A DNA stretch of 64,000 bases from DASRAU01 sp035638075 (GTDB lineage Bacteria; Acidobacteriota; Polarisedimenticolia; Gp22-AA2): contig DASRAU010000027.1 of assembly GCA_035638075.1 (NCBI GenBank), positions 108,000 through 171,999 of the forward strand, in the 5' to 3' direction. The position numbers and the translations under genes were made by a program. The notes under the pieces are model-generated. The model was not told the DNA's origin. It ran no database searches and saw only the letters and a program-made list of their open reading frames with translations. Positions 33,829-44,983 of the stretch are shown here, piece after piece (position 1 is the first letter of the stretch; the number at the start of each line of letters is the position of its first letter).

Positions 33829-35542
33829 AAGCGGTTGGCTGCCGGCGATCCGTCCCGCTCGTCGCGCTCCTGGCGTTCGCCGGCCTCGCAGGCTCCATCC
33901 ACGCGGCCGCGACCCCAGCCGCGCCGGTGGACCTGATCCTGCGCGGCGGCCGGGTGGTCGACGGCACGGGCAACCCGTGGTTCAAGGCCGATGTGGCAAT
34001 CACGGGCGACCGGATCGTGGCGATGGGACGGCTCGACGGCCGCAAGGCGAAGCGGGTGATCGACGTCAGCGGCCTCGTCGTCGCCCCGGGCTTCATCGAC
34101 ATGCTCGGGCAGAGCGAATACACCGTCCTGGTCGATCCCCAGGTGCTGAGCAAGACGACCCAGGGGATCACCACCGAGCTGACCGGCGAAGGAGGCTCGG
34201 TCGGGCCGATGAGCGACTACAGCCGCGGCGAGGCCCAGGCGCAGGTGCGCGACCTGGGCCTCACCATCGACTGGCGCGACCATGCCGGGTACTTCAAGGC
34301 CGTCGCCAGGAAAGGGACCGCGCTCAACTTCGCCCACATGGTCGGCGCCGCCCAGGTGCGCGAGAACGTCCTCCAGGGCGCCGATCGCGACCCGACCCCC
34401 GCCGAGATCGAGACGATGAAACAGCGCGTGGCGCAGGCGATGGAGCAGGGCTGCTGGGGTCTCTCCACGTCGCTCATCTATCCGCCGGGCGCGTTCGCCA
34501 AGACCGACGAGCTGGTCGCCCTCGCCACGGTCGCCGCGAAGCAGGGCGGCTTCTACGCCACCCACATGCGCACCGAAGGGGAGAAGGTTCTCGACGCCAT
34601 CGACGAGGCGGCGACCATCGGCGAGAGGGCCGGCTGCCCCGTCGAGATCTGGCACCTCAAGGCGTCCGGCCGGACCAACTGGGGGCGGATGCCGGAGCTC
34701 CTCCAGCACATCGACTCGATCCGCGACCGCGGCATCGACATGACCGCCGACATCTATCCGTACCCCGCGGCCATGACGGGCCTGGCGGCGTCGCTTCCTC
34801 CCGAGGCGTCGGAGGGAGGCCTGCAGGCGCTCCTGAAGCGGCTCGCCGATCCGGCCGGGCGGGCGAAGCTGCGGCGCCAGCTCGAGACCCCCGGCGAGGG
34901 GTTCGAGCGCCTCTTCAACGCCTCCGGCGGGGCCGAGGGCATCCTCATCATGGGGGTGAAAACCCCCGCCAACCGGGCGGTCCAGGGGAAGCGCCTGTCG
35001 GAGATCGCGGCGCTTCGCCACGTGGACGCGATCGACGCGATGTTCGACCTCCTGCTCGAAGAGGGCGGGACGATCGACACCGTCTACTTCGTCATGTCGG
35101 AGGACGACGTCAGGAAGGCGCTGGTGGCGCCGTACGTGTCCTTCGACTGCGATGCCGCCGGCGTGCGGCCCGACGGCACGCTCGGCGCGTCGCTCACCCA
35201 CCCGCGCGCCTATGGCTCCTTCCCGCGCGTCCTGGGTCGCTACGTGCGCGACCAGCACGCGCTCGGGCTCGAGGAAGCGGTCCGCAAGATGACCTCGCTC
35301 CCCGCCCATCGGATTGGCCTCGTCGACCGGGGCCTCGTGCGCCAGGGACTCTTCGCCGACCTGACCATCTTCGACCCTGCCAAGGTGATCGACCGCGCCA
35401 CCTTCGAAGCGCCGCAGCAGCTCTCCGACGGGATCGTCCACGTGATCGTCAACGGCCGGCCTGTGATCGAGAACGGGAAGGCGACCGGCGCCACGCCGGG
35501 CCGCATCCTGCTCGGCCCCGGGTACCGCGCGCCCGCGAAGAA

Positions 35543-35546
<4 letters not shown>
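33825..35546 (+). CDS. Amidohydrolase, N-acyl-D-amino-acid deacylase-like, exported
   Basis: The 573-residue product starts with a signal peptide (VALLAFAGLAGSIHAAA), so it acts outside the cytoplasm. DLILRGGRVVDGTGNPW and VVAPGFID are typical of the D-aminoacylase group. However the HxH metal motif after PGFID is replaced by MLGQS, and the Cys ligand of D-aminoacylases is replaced (TTELTGEGGS). The later His ligands ATHMR and IWHLKASG remain. I recall related sequences with the same PGFIDMLGQSE variant, so this is a subgroup, perhaps with one metal. By analogy it might remove acyl groups from D-amino acids or peptides, which fits the neighbouring peptidase pair. It overlaps the convergent permease by 4 bases. 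Confidence 0.85.
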
Positions 35547-37366
<1,820 letters not shown>

Positions 37367-37416
37367 GCCGGCCGTGTATCCTACGCGAAGTCGGGGTTGG
37401 GAGGGGGGATTCCGTC

Positions 37417-38958
37417 GTGATCGATGTGCTCCTGCTGCGCCCGCGGACCGGGAACGAACGGTTCGGGCTCGGCCCGTTCTTCCGGGTGGAGCCGCTGGGC
37501 CTGGAGTACGTCGCCGCCGCGCTGCGGGCGCGCGGTGCGCGCGTGACCGTCCGCGACGAACGGCTGGATCCCCTGTACCGCCGCCCGAACCCGCGGGCGC
37601 GGCTCATCGGCCTGTCGTGCATGCACGCCCTCGAGTTCGACGACGTGCGGGAGCGCGTCCGCGAGCTGCGGCGCCGCGCGCCGGAGGCGTACCTCGTCGT
37701 CGGCGGGCACGCCGCCTCCGCCTTCCCGACTCCGCTGGAGATTCCCGAGCTCGACGCCATCGTCATCGACGACGGCGAGGTGGTCCTGCCGGCGCTCGCC
37801 CAGGCGATCGCCGCCGGCCGGCCGCCGTCGGACGTGCCCGGGCTGCGCCTGCGCACGCCGGACGGCTGGCGCAGCACGCCGCCGCTCGAGGATCGCGCCG
37901 GGCTGGACGAGGTGCCCCAGCCAGCGCGCGACACGGTGGACCGGTACCGGCATCGCTATCACTGCCTCCTGTTCAAGCCCGTGTGGCTGGTGGAGACCGC
38001 GCGCGGCTGCCCTTTCCGCTGCAACTTCTGCTCGGTCTGGCAGCTCTACGACCGGTCTTTCCGGGAGCGATCGATCGGCGCGGTGGTCGACGATCTGGCC
38101 GCGTGCGGCGACAGCATCTTCATCGTGGACGATCTGTTCTGGAACCACGCCGATCGCAGCCTGGCCCTGGCCAAAGCGCTCCGCGAGCGCGGTGTGCGCA
38201 AGCGCTGGATCCTGGTGCAGAGCCGCACCGACCTGGTGGCGCGCCGCCCGGACCTGCTCGAGGCGTGGCGGCCGCTGGCGCGCGACTTCGACATCTTCTT
38301 CGGACTCGAGGCGCCGTCGGACCGCCTGCTCGATCGCCTGACGAAGGACGCGACCGTCAGCGAGACCATCGAGGCGGCCCGCGTGGCGCGCGAGTACCGC
38401 TACGGCGTGACCGGCAACTTCGTCGTGGACCCCGACTGGGGCGAGGACGAGTTCAGGACGCTGTGGGAGTTCGTGGACGCCCACAAGCTGCAGCGCGCCG
38501 GGTACACCATCCTGACGCCGCTGCCGGGGACGGAGCTGCACCGCGACCACCCGACGCTCCGCCGCGACGCCCCGTGGTTCCAGTACGACATGCACCATCT
38601 CCTGTGGGAGCCGAAGCTCGGCCCGCGCCGCTTCCTCGAGCTGTATGCCGAGACCTGGCGGCGATCGATCCTCAATCTCGGCGGCCAGAAGCGCTGGACC
38701 GACTGGATGAAGCAGGTCCGCCCGTCGCAGATCCCCTACCTGACCCGCGTGCTCCTGAGGACGCAGCGGCTGATGAAGGCCGACGCCTATCTCGAAGAGT
38801 ACGAAGCGGGAGCGTCGTCAGCCGATCACGAGCGCGGCGATTTCGCCCGAGGGATCGCGCGCCACCACGAGGCTCCGTCCGGGGACGTCCGCGCTCATCG
38901 CGCACCCCACGACGACGCCGACCGCGCCCAAAGCCCCGGCCAGTTCCCCGACCCGTAG
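37417..38958 (+). CDS. B12-binding-domain radical SAM protein
   Basis: The 513-residue product starts at GTG 37417 after GGGAGGGGGG. Residues 1-140 form a cobalamin-binding-like Rossmann domain (VLLLRPRTG start, LVVGGHAASAFP, IDDGE) though no DxHxxG is evident. The radical SAM core has CPFRCNFCSVW with the CxxxCxxC cluster ligands, then GLEAPSDRLLDRLTK and TPLPGTELH. The family includes BchE and Hpn-type enzymes; the substrate is unknown. The last 47 codons lie antisense to the end of the convergent ketosynthase-like gene and are low in protein character, so the functional protein probably ends near residue 465. Confidence 0.88.
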   Translation: MIDVLLLRPRTGNERFGLGPFFRVEPLGLEYVAAALRARGARVTVRDERLDPLYRRPNPRARLIGLSCMHALEFDDVRERVRELRRRAPEAYLVVGGHAASAFPTPLEIPELDAIVIDDGEVVLPALAQAIAAGRPPSDVPGLRLRTPDGWRSTPPLEDRAGLDEVPQPARDTVDRYRHRYHCLLFKPVWLVETARGCPFRCNFCSVWQLYDRSFRERSIGAVVDDLAACGDSIFIVDDLFWNHADRSLALAKALRERGVRKRWILVQSRTDLVARRPDLLEAWRPLARDFDIFFGLEAPSDRLLDRLTKDATVSETIEAARVAREYRYGVTGNFVVDPDWGEDEFRTLWEFVDAHKLQRAGYTILTPLPGTELHRDHPTLRRDAPWFQYDMHHLLWEPKLGPRRFLELYAETWRRSILNLGGQKRWTDWMKQVRPSQIPYLTRVLLRTQRLMKADAYLEEYEAGASSADHERGDFARGIARHHEAPSGDVRAHRAPHDDADRAQSPGQFPDP

Positions 38959-39789
38959 CCGCCGCGCGCGCGGGGGGACGAACGCCTCCTCGTCGGCGTC
39001 AGCGGCGTTCAGCCACGGATCCGCTTCGAGGTCGTTGGCCACGATGACCGTGTCGCATTCGAAGGAGCGGGCCGCTTCACCGGCTTCGTGCAGCGCGTGC
39101 ACCTCGGCGGCACGGCCACGACCGTAGGCGATGAGGCGGGGCCTTCCGGCCGGAGCCGCGACCGTCACCACGGCGATCGCCGCCCCCTCGGAGATGAAGG
39201 GACCGGACCGCGCGAAGATCGGCCCCGGCGTCTCGACACCGCCCGCGAGCACCAGATCCGCCGTCCCGCCCGAGACCGATCGGGCCGCGGCGGCGATCGC
39301 CTCGGCGCCGGCCGTCCAGCCGGAGACGAAGGTCTGACCCGGTCCGCCCATCTTGAAGGCGAAGGCGATGTCCGCTGCCGCCGCGCCCGAGGTCGTCCTG
39401 ACGAACAGGGACGGGCTGAGCGTGGCGTCCCGATCGGCGAGGTCGAGCGCATAGCGCCCGTTGCGCTCCGCGGAGGCGTGCGTCGTGCCGATGACGACGC
39501 CGCAGCGTTCCCCTTCGACTCCGGTCAGGCCTTCGCCGGCCAGCCCCGCGCCGGCCGGCCCGACGCCGGCCTGCTCGATCGCCTCGCGGGCGGCGATGAG
39601 GGCGAGCGTCCCATGACGATCGCGCCGTCGCGATTCGCCGTCCTCGGGACCGGAGAACAACGGAAAGGCGGGATCCTCGCGCAGGATCTCTCCCGCAACT
39701 CCCAGCGCGAGGCTGCCCGAATCGCGCACCGTGACGAGGCCGAACCCGGCCAGCGCCGGGGCCGGGTCGAAGCGAACGAACCTCACGGG
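38818..39789 (-). CDS. Ketosynthase-like protein without catalytic Cys
   Basis: The product has thiolase/ketosynthase-fold features: ALIAAREAIEQAG, CGVVIGTTHASAERN, ADIAFAFKMGGPGQTF, and GGTADLVLAGGVETP. Where a ketosynthase has ACxSG it reads GWTAG, so the nucleophile is missing, and the two catalytic His motifs are absent. It is shorter than a full enzyme. It most likely acts as a chain-length-factor-like partner of the ketosynthase 28 bases upstream. GTG 39789 is preferred for its GAGG site; a GTG at 39855 would overlap the upstream gene by 38 bases. Its 3' end overlaps the convergent radical SAM gene by 141 bases. Confidence 0.7.
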   Translation of the reverse strand, partial: PVRFVRFDPAPALAGFGLVTVRDSGSLALGVAGEILREDPAFPLFSGPEDGESRRRDRHGTLALIAAREAIEQAGVGPAGAGLAGEGLTGVEGERCGVVIGTTHASAERNGRYALDLADRDATLSPSLFVRTTSGAAAADIAFAFKMGGPGQTFVSGWTAGAEAIAAAARSVSGGTADLVLAGGVETPGPIFARSGPFISEGAAIAVVTVAAPAGRPRLIAYGRGRAAEVHALHEAGEAARSFECDTVIVANDLEADPWLNAADADEEAFVPPRARRLRVGELAGALGAVGVVVGCAMSADVPGRSLVVARDPSGEIAALVIG

Positions 39790-39817
39790 AGGGGCCTCAT
39801 CGAACGGCGCGCCGTAC

Positions 39818-41044
39818 TCACGGCGCGGCGACGACCAGGGCGGCGTTGTGACCACCGAATCCGCACGACAGCGACAGGGCCGTGGTCATCCCGCCGCGGC
39901 GCGGCCCGCCGCGCACGATGTCGAGGTCGGTCTCCGGCTCCTCGCAGCCGATGGTCGGCGGCACGAGGCCGGATTCGATGGCGCGCAGGCACAGGATCGC
40001 TTCGAGCGCGCCGGACGCGCCCAGGGTGTGGCCGGTGACCGGCTTGACCGCGTCGATCGGCGGGCCGCCGTTGCGCCGGAACAGGCGGCGCAGCGCCGCC
40101 GCCTCGGCCCGATCGTTGTGCACCGTGCCGGTGCCGTGGGCGTTGACGAAGCCGACCGACGAAGCGTCGAGGCGCGCCTGGGCGAGGGCGGCCTCGATGG
40201 CGCGGCCGAGCCCCTCCCCTTCGGGCGCGGGGGCGGTCATGTGGTGCGCATCGGCGGTCGTGCCGGCTCCGAGGATTTCGGCGAGGATCGGCGCGCGCCT
40301 GCGGCGCGCGGCTTCGCGCTCCTCCAGGACGACGATGGCCGCCCCTTCTCCGAGCGCGAGCCCGTCGCGGCGGCGATCGAATGGCCGCATCAAGCCCGGT
40401 GTCAGCGTCTGCAGGATCGCGAAGCCCGAGAGCACGAACGGCGTGAGCGATTCCGCCCCGCCGGCGAGCATGAGATCGGCGCCGCCGTCGCGGATCCAGG
40501 CGCACGCCTCGGCGATGGCCGCGGCGCCGGAGGAGCAGGCCGTCGAGACGGTGAGGATCGGCCCGAGCAGATGACAGGCGCGCGCCACCCGTCGCGCCGG
40601 TGCCGCCAGCCCCGCTTCGGAGGGGAACGGCGGCGCCGCTTCTCCGATGGAGTCGGCCTGGTTGACCTCCGAGATCCACCCCAGGGCCGGCTGCATGCCG
40701 CCGAGACAGGTTCCGAGCACCAGACCTGCTTCGGCCGGAAGTGCATCGGTCGCGACGCCCGACGCCCGGACCCTGACCTCGAGACCGGCGCCGTGGATCG
40801 CTTCTTGCGCGGCGAGGATGGCCGCCGCGCCGGCCCGCTCCCCTTCCGCCTCGGGAGGAAGCGGCGCCCGGCCGACCGACAGACGCCCGAAGCGGGCGGC
40901 GATGCTGCCGTTCGCCGGCGCCAGGTGCGAGCGCCCCTCGAGCGCGCTCCGCCAGAAAGATTCGACGCCGACCCCCGCCGCGGTGACCGCGCCGATCCCG
41001 GTCACGACGACGCGCCGCCGGCTCCGGGCGTCAGACGGCGTCAC
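39818..41044 (-). CDS. Beta-ketoacyl-ACP synthase (FabF/type II PKS KS-like), active
   Basis: The 408-residue product has the complete Cys-His-His triad: TVSTACSSGAAAI, NAHGTGTVHND and KPVTGHTLGASGA. It starts at GTG 41044 (RRRVVVTGIGAVTAAG), overlapping the end of the LolA-like gene by 14 bases; the longer frame upstream is antisense noise. The enzyme elongates acyl chains on an acyl carrier protein by condensing malonyl units. Length is standard. The next gene is a ketosynthase without a nucleophile, giving a KS plus chain-length-factor pair like in type II polyketide and aryl-polyene systems. Confidence 0.9.
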   Translation of the reverse strand: MTPSDARSRRRVVVTGIGAVTAAGVGVESFWRSALEGRSHLAPANGSIAARFGRLSVGRAPLPPEAEGERAGAAAILAAQEAIHGAGLEVRVRASGVATDALPAEAGLVLGTCLGGMQPALGWISEVNQADSIGEAAPPFPSEAGLAAPARRVARACHLLGPILTVSTACSSGAAAIAEACAWIRDGGADLMLAGGAESLTPFVLSGFAILQTLTPGLMRPFDRRRDGLALGEGAAIVVLEEREAARRRRAPILAEILGAGTTADAHHMTAPAPEGEGLGRAIEAALAQARLDASSVGFVNAHGTGTVHNDRAEAAALRRLFRRNGGPPIDAVKPVTGHTLGASGALEAILCLRAIESGLVPPTIGCEEPETDLDIVRGGPRRGGMTTALSLSCGFGGHNAALVVAAP

Positions 41045-41840
41045 GTGCGTGCTCCGGGGTGAACAGGGCCGGATCGATCGGGCGGGCCTCCTCGCCGAGG
41101 TACTCGAGGACAGTCCGCCAGCCCTTCTCGTTCGGCAGCAGGTGGACGATCTCCTCGCGGCGGAGCGCCGGGCCGCGCTTCGTCTTCTCGTACGAGGCGA
41201 AACGGACCTCCTTCGCGTCCATCCCGGAGCGCAACCGGAAGACGGCGCGTTGCGGCAGGTGGTCGTCCGCACCGATCCACAGCGTCCCCGAGGCGTACGG
41301 CACCGATCGATCGCGCGCCTTCAGATCGAGGACCAGGCTGCGGCCTCCGGAAGCGTCCGTCTCCTCGCCGGGCCGCAGGGTCGCGTCGAACGACCCCTCG
41401 AAGCGCAGGCGCGCCACGTCGGCGATCGACGCACCGCCGACCAGCCGCTGGCTCGGGCTGACCGCGATCGGCCGCGCCGTGTCGGGAAAAATCAGCCACA
41501 CCTTCGTCCCATTCGCCAGGATGCGCCGCCCGGCGAAAGGCCCGCCGTGGAAGAGGCACAGGGACTGCTCCTCGCCCTTCACCAGGACCTCGAGGTCGGA
41601 GACGACCGGTGCGGTCCCCGGTTCTTCGACCGTCGCGCGGATCCGGATCGACCCTTCGCTGATGAGGCGGCGCGGCGCGTCGGCCGCCTTCAGGAGCGCC
41701 TGGGCTTCCTCGGCCGGCCCGCCGTGCGTGGCCGCCGCGTCCTGCGCAGAAGCCGGCCCGGCGGGCATGGGAGACGACGAAGCGATCGTCGCGAGCAGGG
41801 CGACCGCCATCGGCGGAAGACGCCGCGCGACCTCAGACAT
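41031..41840 (-). CDS. Outer-membrane lipoprotein-sorting (LolA-like) protein
   Basis: The 269-residue product has a signal peptide (MAVALLATIASSS) and Ala/Pro-rich linker, then a LolA-like half-barrel: SEGSIRIRATVEEPG, KVWLIFPDTARPI, DLKARDRSVPYASGTLWIGADDHLPQR in pieces. This subfamily (PF17131-like) is found next to exporters rather than in the general lipoprotein pathway. It probably carries a lipid-like product of the locus across the periplasm. Start overlaps the end of the permease gene by 8 bases, so it belongs to the ABC transporter operon. Confidence 0.82.
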   Translation of the reverse strand: MSEVARRLPPMAVALLATIASSSPMPAGPASAQDAAATHGGPAEEAQALLKAADAPRRLISEGSIRIRATVEEPGTAPVVSDLEVLVKGEEQSLCLFHGGPFAGRRILANGTKVWLIFPDTARPIAVSPSQRLVGGASIADVARLRFEGSFDATLRPGEETDASGGRSLVLDLKARDRSVPYASGTLWIGADDHLPQRAVFRLRSGMDAKEVRFASYEKTKRGPALRREEIVHLLPNEKGWRTVLEYLGEEARPIDPALFTPEHARDAV

Positions 41841-43056
41841 GCGTCAGCGCCTCGACGATGGGAATGCGCGAGGCCCGGCGCGCCGGAAGCCAGGCGGCCA
41901 GGGTGAGGGTGACCAGCATGGCGATCGCCCCGGCGGCGTACGCTACGAAATACGCTTGCACGTGCAGCGGCATGGCGCGGGTCGCCCCGGGCGGCGGCGG
42001 CAGCATCAGGCCCGAGTGGTTGAGGATGACGCGCACCAGGAGCGACAGGAGCGCGCCGAGCACCGAGCCGGCGATCGCGAGCAGGACTCCCTCCCGCAGG
42101 AAGAGGCCGCGCACCAGCGAGGGTCGCGTGCCGAGCGCCCGCAGGGTGCCGATCTCGCGCGTCCTCTCGGTGGCCGCCATCATCATGGTGTTGGCGGTGG
42201 CGAGCAGCACCACGACCACGAGCACGATCCCCATGAAGCCGAAGATCCCGAGGTAGAGCAGGCGAACCTGCCGGTAGAACGGGGCGAGCGCCTCCCACGG
42301 CCGCGCCTCGACGGCGAAGCCCGCGGCCCGCAGCCGCGACTCGAGGCGACTCGCGACGGCCTCGGCCCCGCGCCGCTTCTCCAGCACGACGACGAGGCGC
42401 GTGACGCGCCCGGAGGCGCCGACCAGCTCATCCGCCAGGCCGAGGCTGGTCGCCAGCCACCGATCGTCCAGCTCCTTGATCGGCAAGTGGACGATCCCGG
42501 TGACCACTGCGTCCATCGCATTGAGGGTGCCGTCGGCGCCGGTGGAGAGCAGCGTCAGACCGTCGCCGCCCTTCGCCCCCAGGGTGCGCGCCAGCCCCAC
42601 GCCGAGCACGATGGCGCGCTCGTCGCGGCTCTCGAGCCAGCGGCCCGCCTCGAGAGCCCCCGGCGTCTCCATCCACTTCGCCTCGGGGGCGGGATCGACG
42701 CCGAGGCCGAGGAACGGCACCGACCGCCGCCCGTCGCTCAGGAGCCCGGTGAATTCCAGCCGTGGCAGGACCTCGGCGACCCCCGGCTCGCGCCGCAGCG
42801 TCTCGGCAATGCGATCCGAGCCCTCGAGCCCGGCCCCCGGCTCGAGGCCGTGGTCCTCGAAGCCGCCCGGAGGGGCGATCTGCAGATGGCCCATGCCGCT
42901 GCGGATGGTGCTCTCCGCCAGACCGTCCAGGCTCTGCGCCATGAACCCGCCGGCGAGCGCGATCGCCGAGAAGCCGAAGACGACGACGCCCAGCGTGAGC
43001 AGCGTGCGGCGCCGGTTGCGCGCGATGTTGCGGGCGGCGAAGGTCCAGAGCCTCAT
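41833..43056 (-). CDS. ABC transporter permease, FtsX/MacB type
   Basis: The 407-residue product has an N-terminal membrane helix (TLGVVVFGFSAIALAGGFMA), a periplasmic MacB core domain of about 200 residues, and three C-terminal helices (LGIFGFMGIVLVVVVLLATANTMMM in pieces, EGVLLAIAGSVLGALLSLLV, and the last before the C-terminus). TERTREIGTLRALGT is the conserved coupling sequence. It resembles LolC/E and moves hydrophobic cargo from the inner membrane. The stop and start overlaps with the ATPase (ATGA) and the LolA-like gene show one operon. Confidence 0.92.
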   Translation of the reverse strand: MRLWTFAARNIARNRRRTLLTLGVVVFGFSAIALAGGFMAQSLDGLAESTIRSGMGHLQIAPPGGFEDHGLEPGAGLEGSDRIAETLRREPGVAEVLPRLEFTGLLSDGRRSVPFLGLGVDPAPEAKWMETPGALEAGRWLESRDERAIVLGVGLARTLGAKGGDGLTLLSTGADGTLNAMDAVVTGIVHLPIKELDDRWLATSLGLADELVGASGRVTRLVVVLEKRRGAEAVASRLESRLRAAGFAVEARPWEALAPFYRQVRLLYLGIFGFMGIVLVVVVLLATANTMMMAATERTREIGTLRALGTRPSLVRGLFLREGVLLAIAGSVLGALLSLLVRVILNHSGLMLPPPPGATRAMPLHVQAYFVAYAAGAIAMLVTLTLAAWLPARRASRIPIVEALTHV

Positions 43057-43793
43057 GCGCCCGTCCCGCGCACCGGTGCCGGCGCCGGCGCCGGTGCAGC
43101 AGCCGGACCATCGGAATCGAAGCGGCCATCCCTCAAGGTGAGGCGGCGCTTCGCGCGGGCGACGACGCGCGCGTCGTGCGTCGCCACGAGAAAAGCGACC
43201 CCGCGCTCGCGGTTCAGCGCCGCCATGAGATCGAGGATCGACTCGGCCGCCTCGCCGTCCAGGTGCGCGGTCGGCTCGTCGGCCAGGACGACCGGTGGCT
43301 CGTTGGCCAGCGCCCGGGCGATGGCCACGCGCTGCCGCTCCCCGCCCGACAGGAGATCGGGCCGGACCTCCGTCCGCCCGCCGAGGCCGACCCGCTCGAG
43401 CAGCTCGAGGCTGCGGCGGCGCGCGTCCAACTCCTTCGCGCCCCGCAGCGCCATCGGCCAGGCGACGTTCTCGGCCGCCGTCAGCACGGGCACCAGGCTG
43501 AAGGTCTGGAAGACGAAGCCGAGACGGTCGCGGCGCAGGTCGGCGCGCTCCTCCTCGTCCATGCGCTCGACCGGCCGGCCGTCGAGGAGCACGCGCCCGG
43601 CGTCGGGGCGGTCGAGGAGCCCGAGCAGGTTGATGAGGGTGGTCTTGCCCGAGCCCGACGGACCCTGCACGACGACGAAGTCGCCTGCCTCGAGCGCCAG
43701 GTCCACGGCGCGCAGCGCCGCGACGGTGCCGGAGCCGATCCGGTAGGTGCGCGTCAGCCCTTCGGCCGCGAGAATCGGCATCCTTGTGGTCAC
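43053..43793 (-). CDS. ABC transporter ATP-binding protein (LolD/MacB type)
   Basis: The 246-residue product has Walker A GPSGSGKTTLIN, Q-loop FVFQTFSLVP, signature LSGGERQRVAIARAL, Walker B PVVLADEPTAHLD and the H-switch ATHDARV. The C-terminal 20 residues are an Ala/Pro repeat. It powers the adjacent permease. GTG 43793 is taken as the start (ATG 43781 is possible). A TATAAT at 43808-43803 on the same strand is 9 bases before the GTG, so the transcript may be leaderless. Head-to-head with the PHP gene. Confidence 0.92.
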   Translation of the reverse strand: MTTRMPILAAEGLTRTYRIGSGTVAALRAVDLALEAGDFVVVQGPSGSGKTTLINLLGLLDRPDAGRVLLDGRPVERMDEEERADLRRDRLGFVFQTFSLVPVLTAAENVAWPMALRGAKELDARRRSLELLERVGLGGRTEVRPDLLSGGERQRVAIARALANEPPVVLADEPTAHLDGEAAESILDLMAALNRERGVAFLVATHDARVVARAKRRLTLRDGRFDSDGPAAAPAPAPAPVRGTGA

Positions 43794-43802
43794 GCGCGCT
43801 GG

Positions 43803-43810
43803 ATTATACT
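43803..43810. promoter_or_regulatory. Overlapping divergent -10 elements between ABC operon and PHP gene
   Basis: The eight bases ATTATACT read TATAAT on the minus strand (43808-43803) and TATACT on the plus strand (43805-43810). They lie in an otherwise GC-rich 68-base gap. No strong -35 is seen on either strand. The plus-strand start would be about 45 bases before TTG 43862. Confidence 0.4.
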
Positions 43811-43861
43811 TTCGCGCCCGCGGAAGCGGCGTTCGCCGCGCCCCGGAGCTACGGAGACTTC

Positions 43862-44938
43862 TTGGAAGACTGGCGCCGCGCCGACCTCCACCTTCACACC
43901 CTTCACTCCGGATGGCGTCGCCTGCACCTCATCGACGCCTGCGACAGTTACATGACCCCCGAGGGCGCCTTCGCGACCGCCCTGGCGCGCGGCATGGACT
44001 TCGTCTGCTTCACCGACCACGACTCGCTCGACGGCGCCCTGGAGTTCCTGTCGCGCCACCCGGAGGAGGAGCCGCGCGTCATCATCGGCGAGGAGCGCGA
44101 GGTGCGCCTGCCGATTTCGCGGCAGTGGCTGCACCTGGCGGTGTACGGGCTCGACGAGCGGGATCATCGCATCCTCGGGCGGCTGGCCGACGACGCCTTC
44201 GAGACCATCGCGTACCTGCGCGAGCGCGGGCTGCTCTTCGCCCTCAACCATCCGTTCCAGTCGTTCCGCAGCATCGCCTCGGCGCGGCGCGACCTCGCGC
44301 GGCTTCTGCCGCTGGTGCCGGCCGTCGAGGTGGCGAACAGCTCGAGTCCGCCGAGCCATCGGCCGGCGATCGAGGCCATGCTCGACGGCTTCACGCGCGG
44401 CGGCGGGGTCGCTCATGCGCGCATCGGCGGCAGCGACGCGCACACGCCGCGCCGCGTCGCGGCCACCTGGACCGCCGCCCCGGGACGCACGAAGCAGGAT
44501 TACCTCGACAGCATCGGGCGCGGCCACTGCGTCCCCGGCGGTGAGGCGATGGGGCTGCCCGCCCTCGTCCGGGATGCCTACCGGGTCATCGCCCAGTACT
44601 ACCGCGCCGTGTACGCACCTTCCTTCAGCCCGGTGGAGAGCCGCGACCTGCGCAACATCCTCGGCTCGATCGGCCTGCTGCCGGCGGTCGTCCTCGGCCT
44701 GCCGGTGACGCTGACTTCGCTCCACGTCCTGCGCCAGGAGTGGATCGCCCGCGTCGGGGCCTGGGAAACGATGGGCGCCCCGGAGACGAGGCAGGTGCAG
44801 GCCGGCATGGATCCGTTGCACGCCCATCCGTCGGCCGCTCACGCGCGACGCGCCCCGCTGCACGCCGCGGCGGACCAGGCTTTCGAAGATCTTCCGCCCG
44901 ATCCGGACATCGAGTCGGAGCCGGCCGCGAATCTCTGA
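43862..44938 (+). CDS. PHP-domain metal-dependent phosphoesterase
   Basis: The 358-residue product is taken from TTG 43862, which has GGAGA 5 bases upstream; the frame is open to a GTG at 43784 that overlaps the divergent gene. Metal ligands of the PHP fold are in place: ADLHLHTLHSG, FTDHDSLDGALEF, IIGEERE, NHPFQSF and GGSDAHTPR. The C-terminal 110 residues have a hydrophobic segment (GLLPAVVLGLPVTLTSLHVL) that could sit at the membrane. PHP proteins hydrolyse phosphoesters or phosphonucleotides; the substrate is unknown. It sits inside the lipid/polyketide-type locus. Confidence 0.88.
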   Translation: MEDWRRADLHLHTLHSGWRRLHLIDACDSYMTPEGAFATALARGMDFVCFTDHDSLDGALEFLSRHPEEEPRVIIGEEREVRLPISRQWLHLAVYGLDERDHRILGRLADDAFETIAYLRERGLLFALNHPFQSFRSIASARRDLARLLPLVPAVEVANSSSPPSHRPAIEAMLDGFTRGGGVAHARIGGSDAHTPRRVAATWTAAPGRTKQDYLDSIGRGHCVPGGEAMGLPALVRDAYRVIAQYYRAVYAPSFSPVESRDLRNILGSIGLLPAVVLGLPVTLTSLHVLRQEWIARVGAWETMGAPETRQVQAGMDPLHAHPSAAHARRAPLHAAADQAFEDLPPDPDIESEPAANL

Positions 44939-44983
44939 GATCGCGGCGCGGGCCGGAGGATGGCCCACCCCTGAAAGAGCCGG

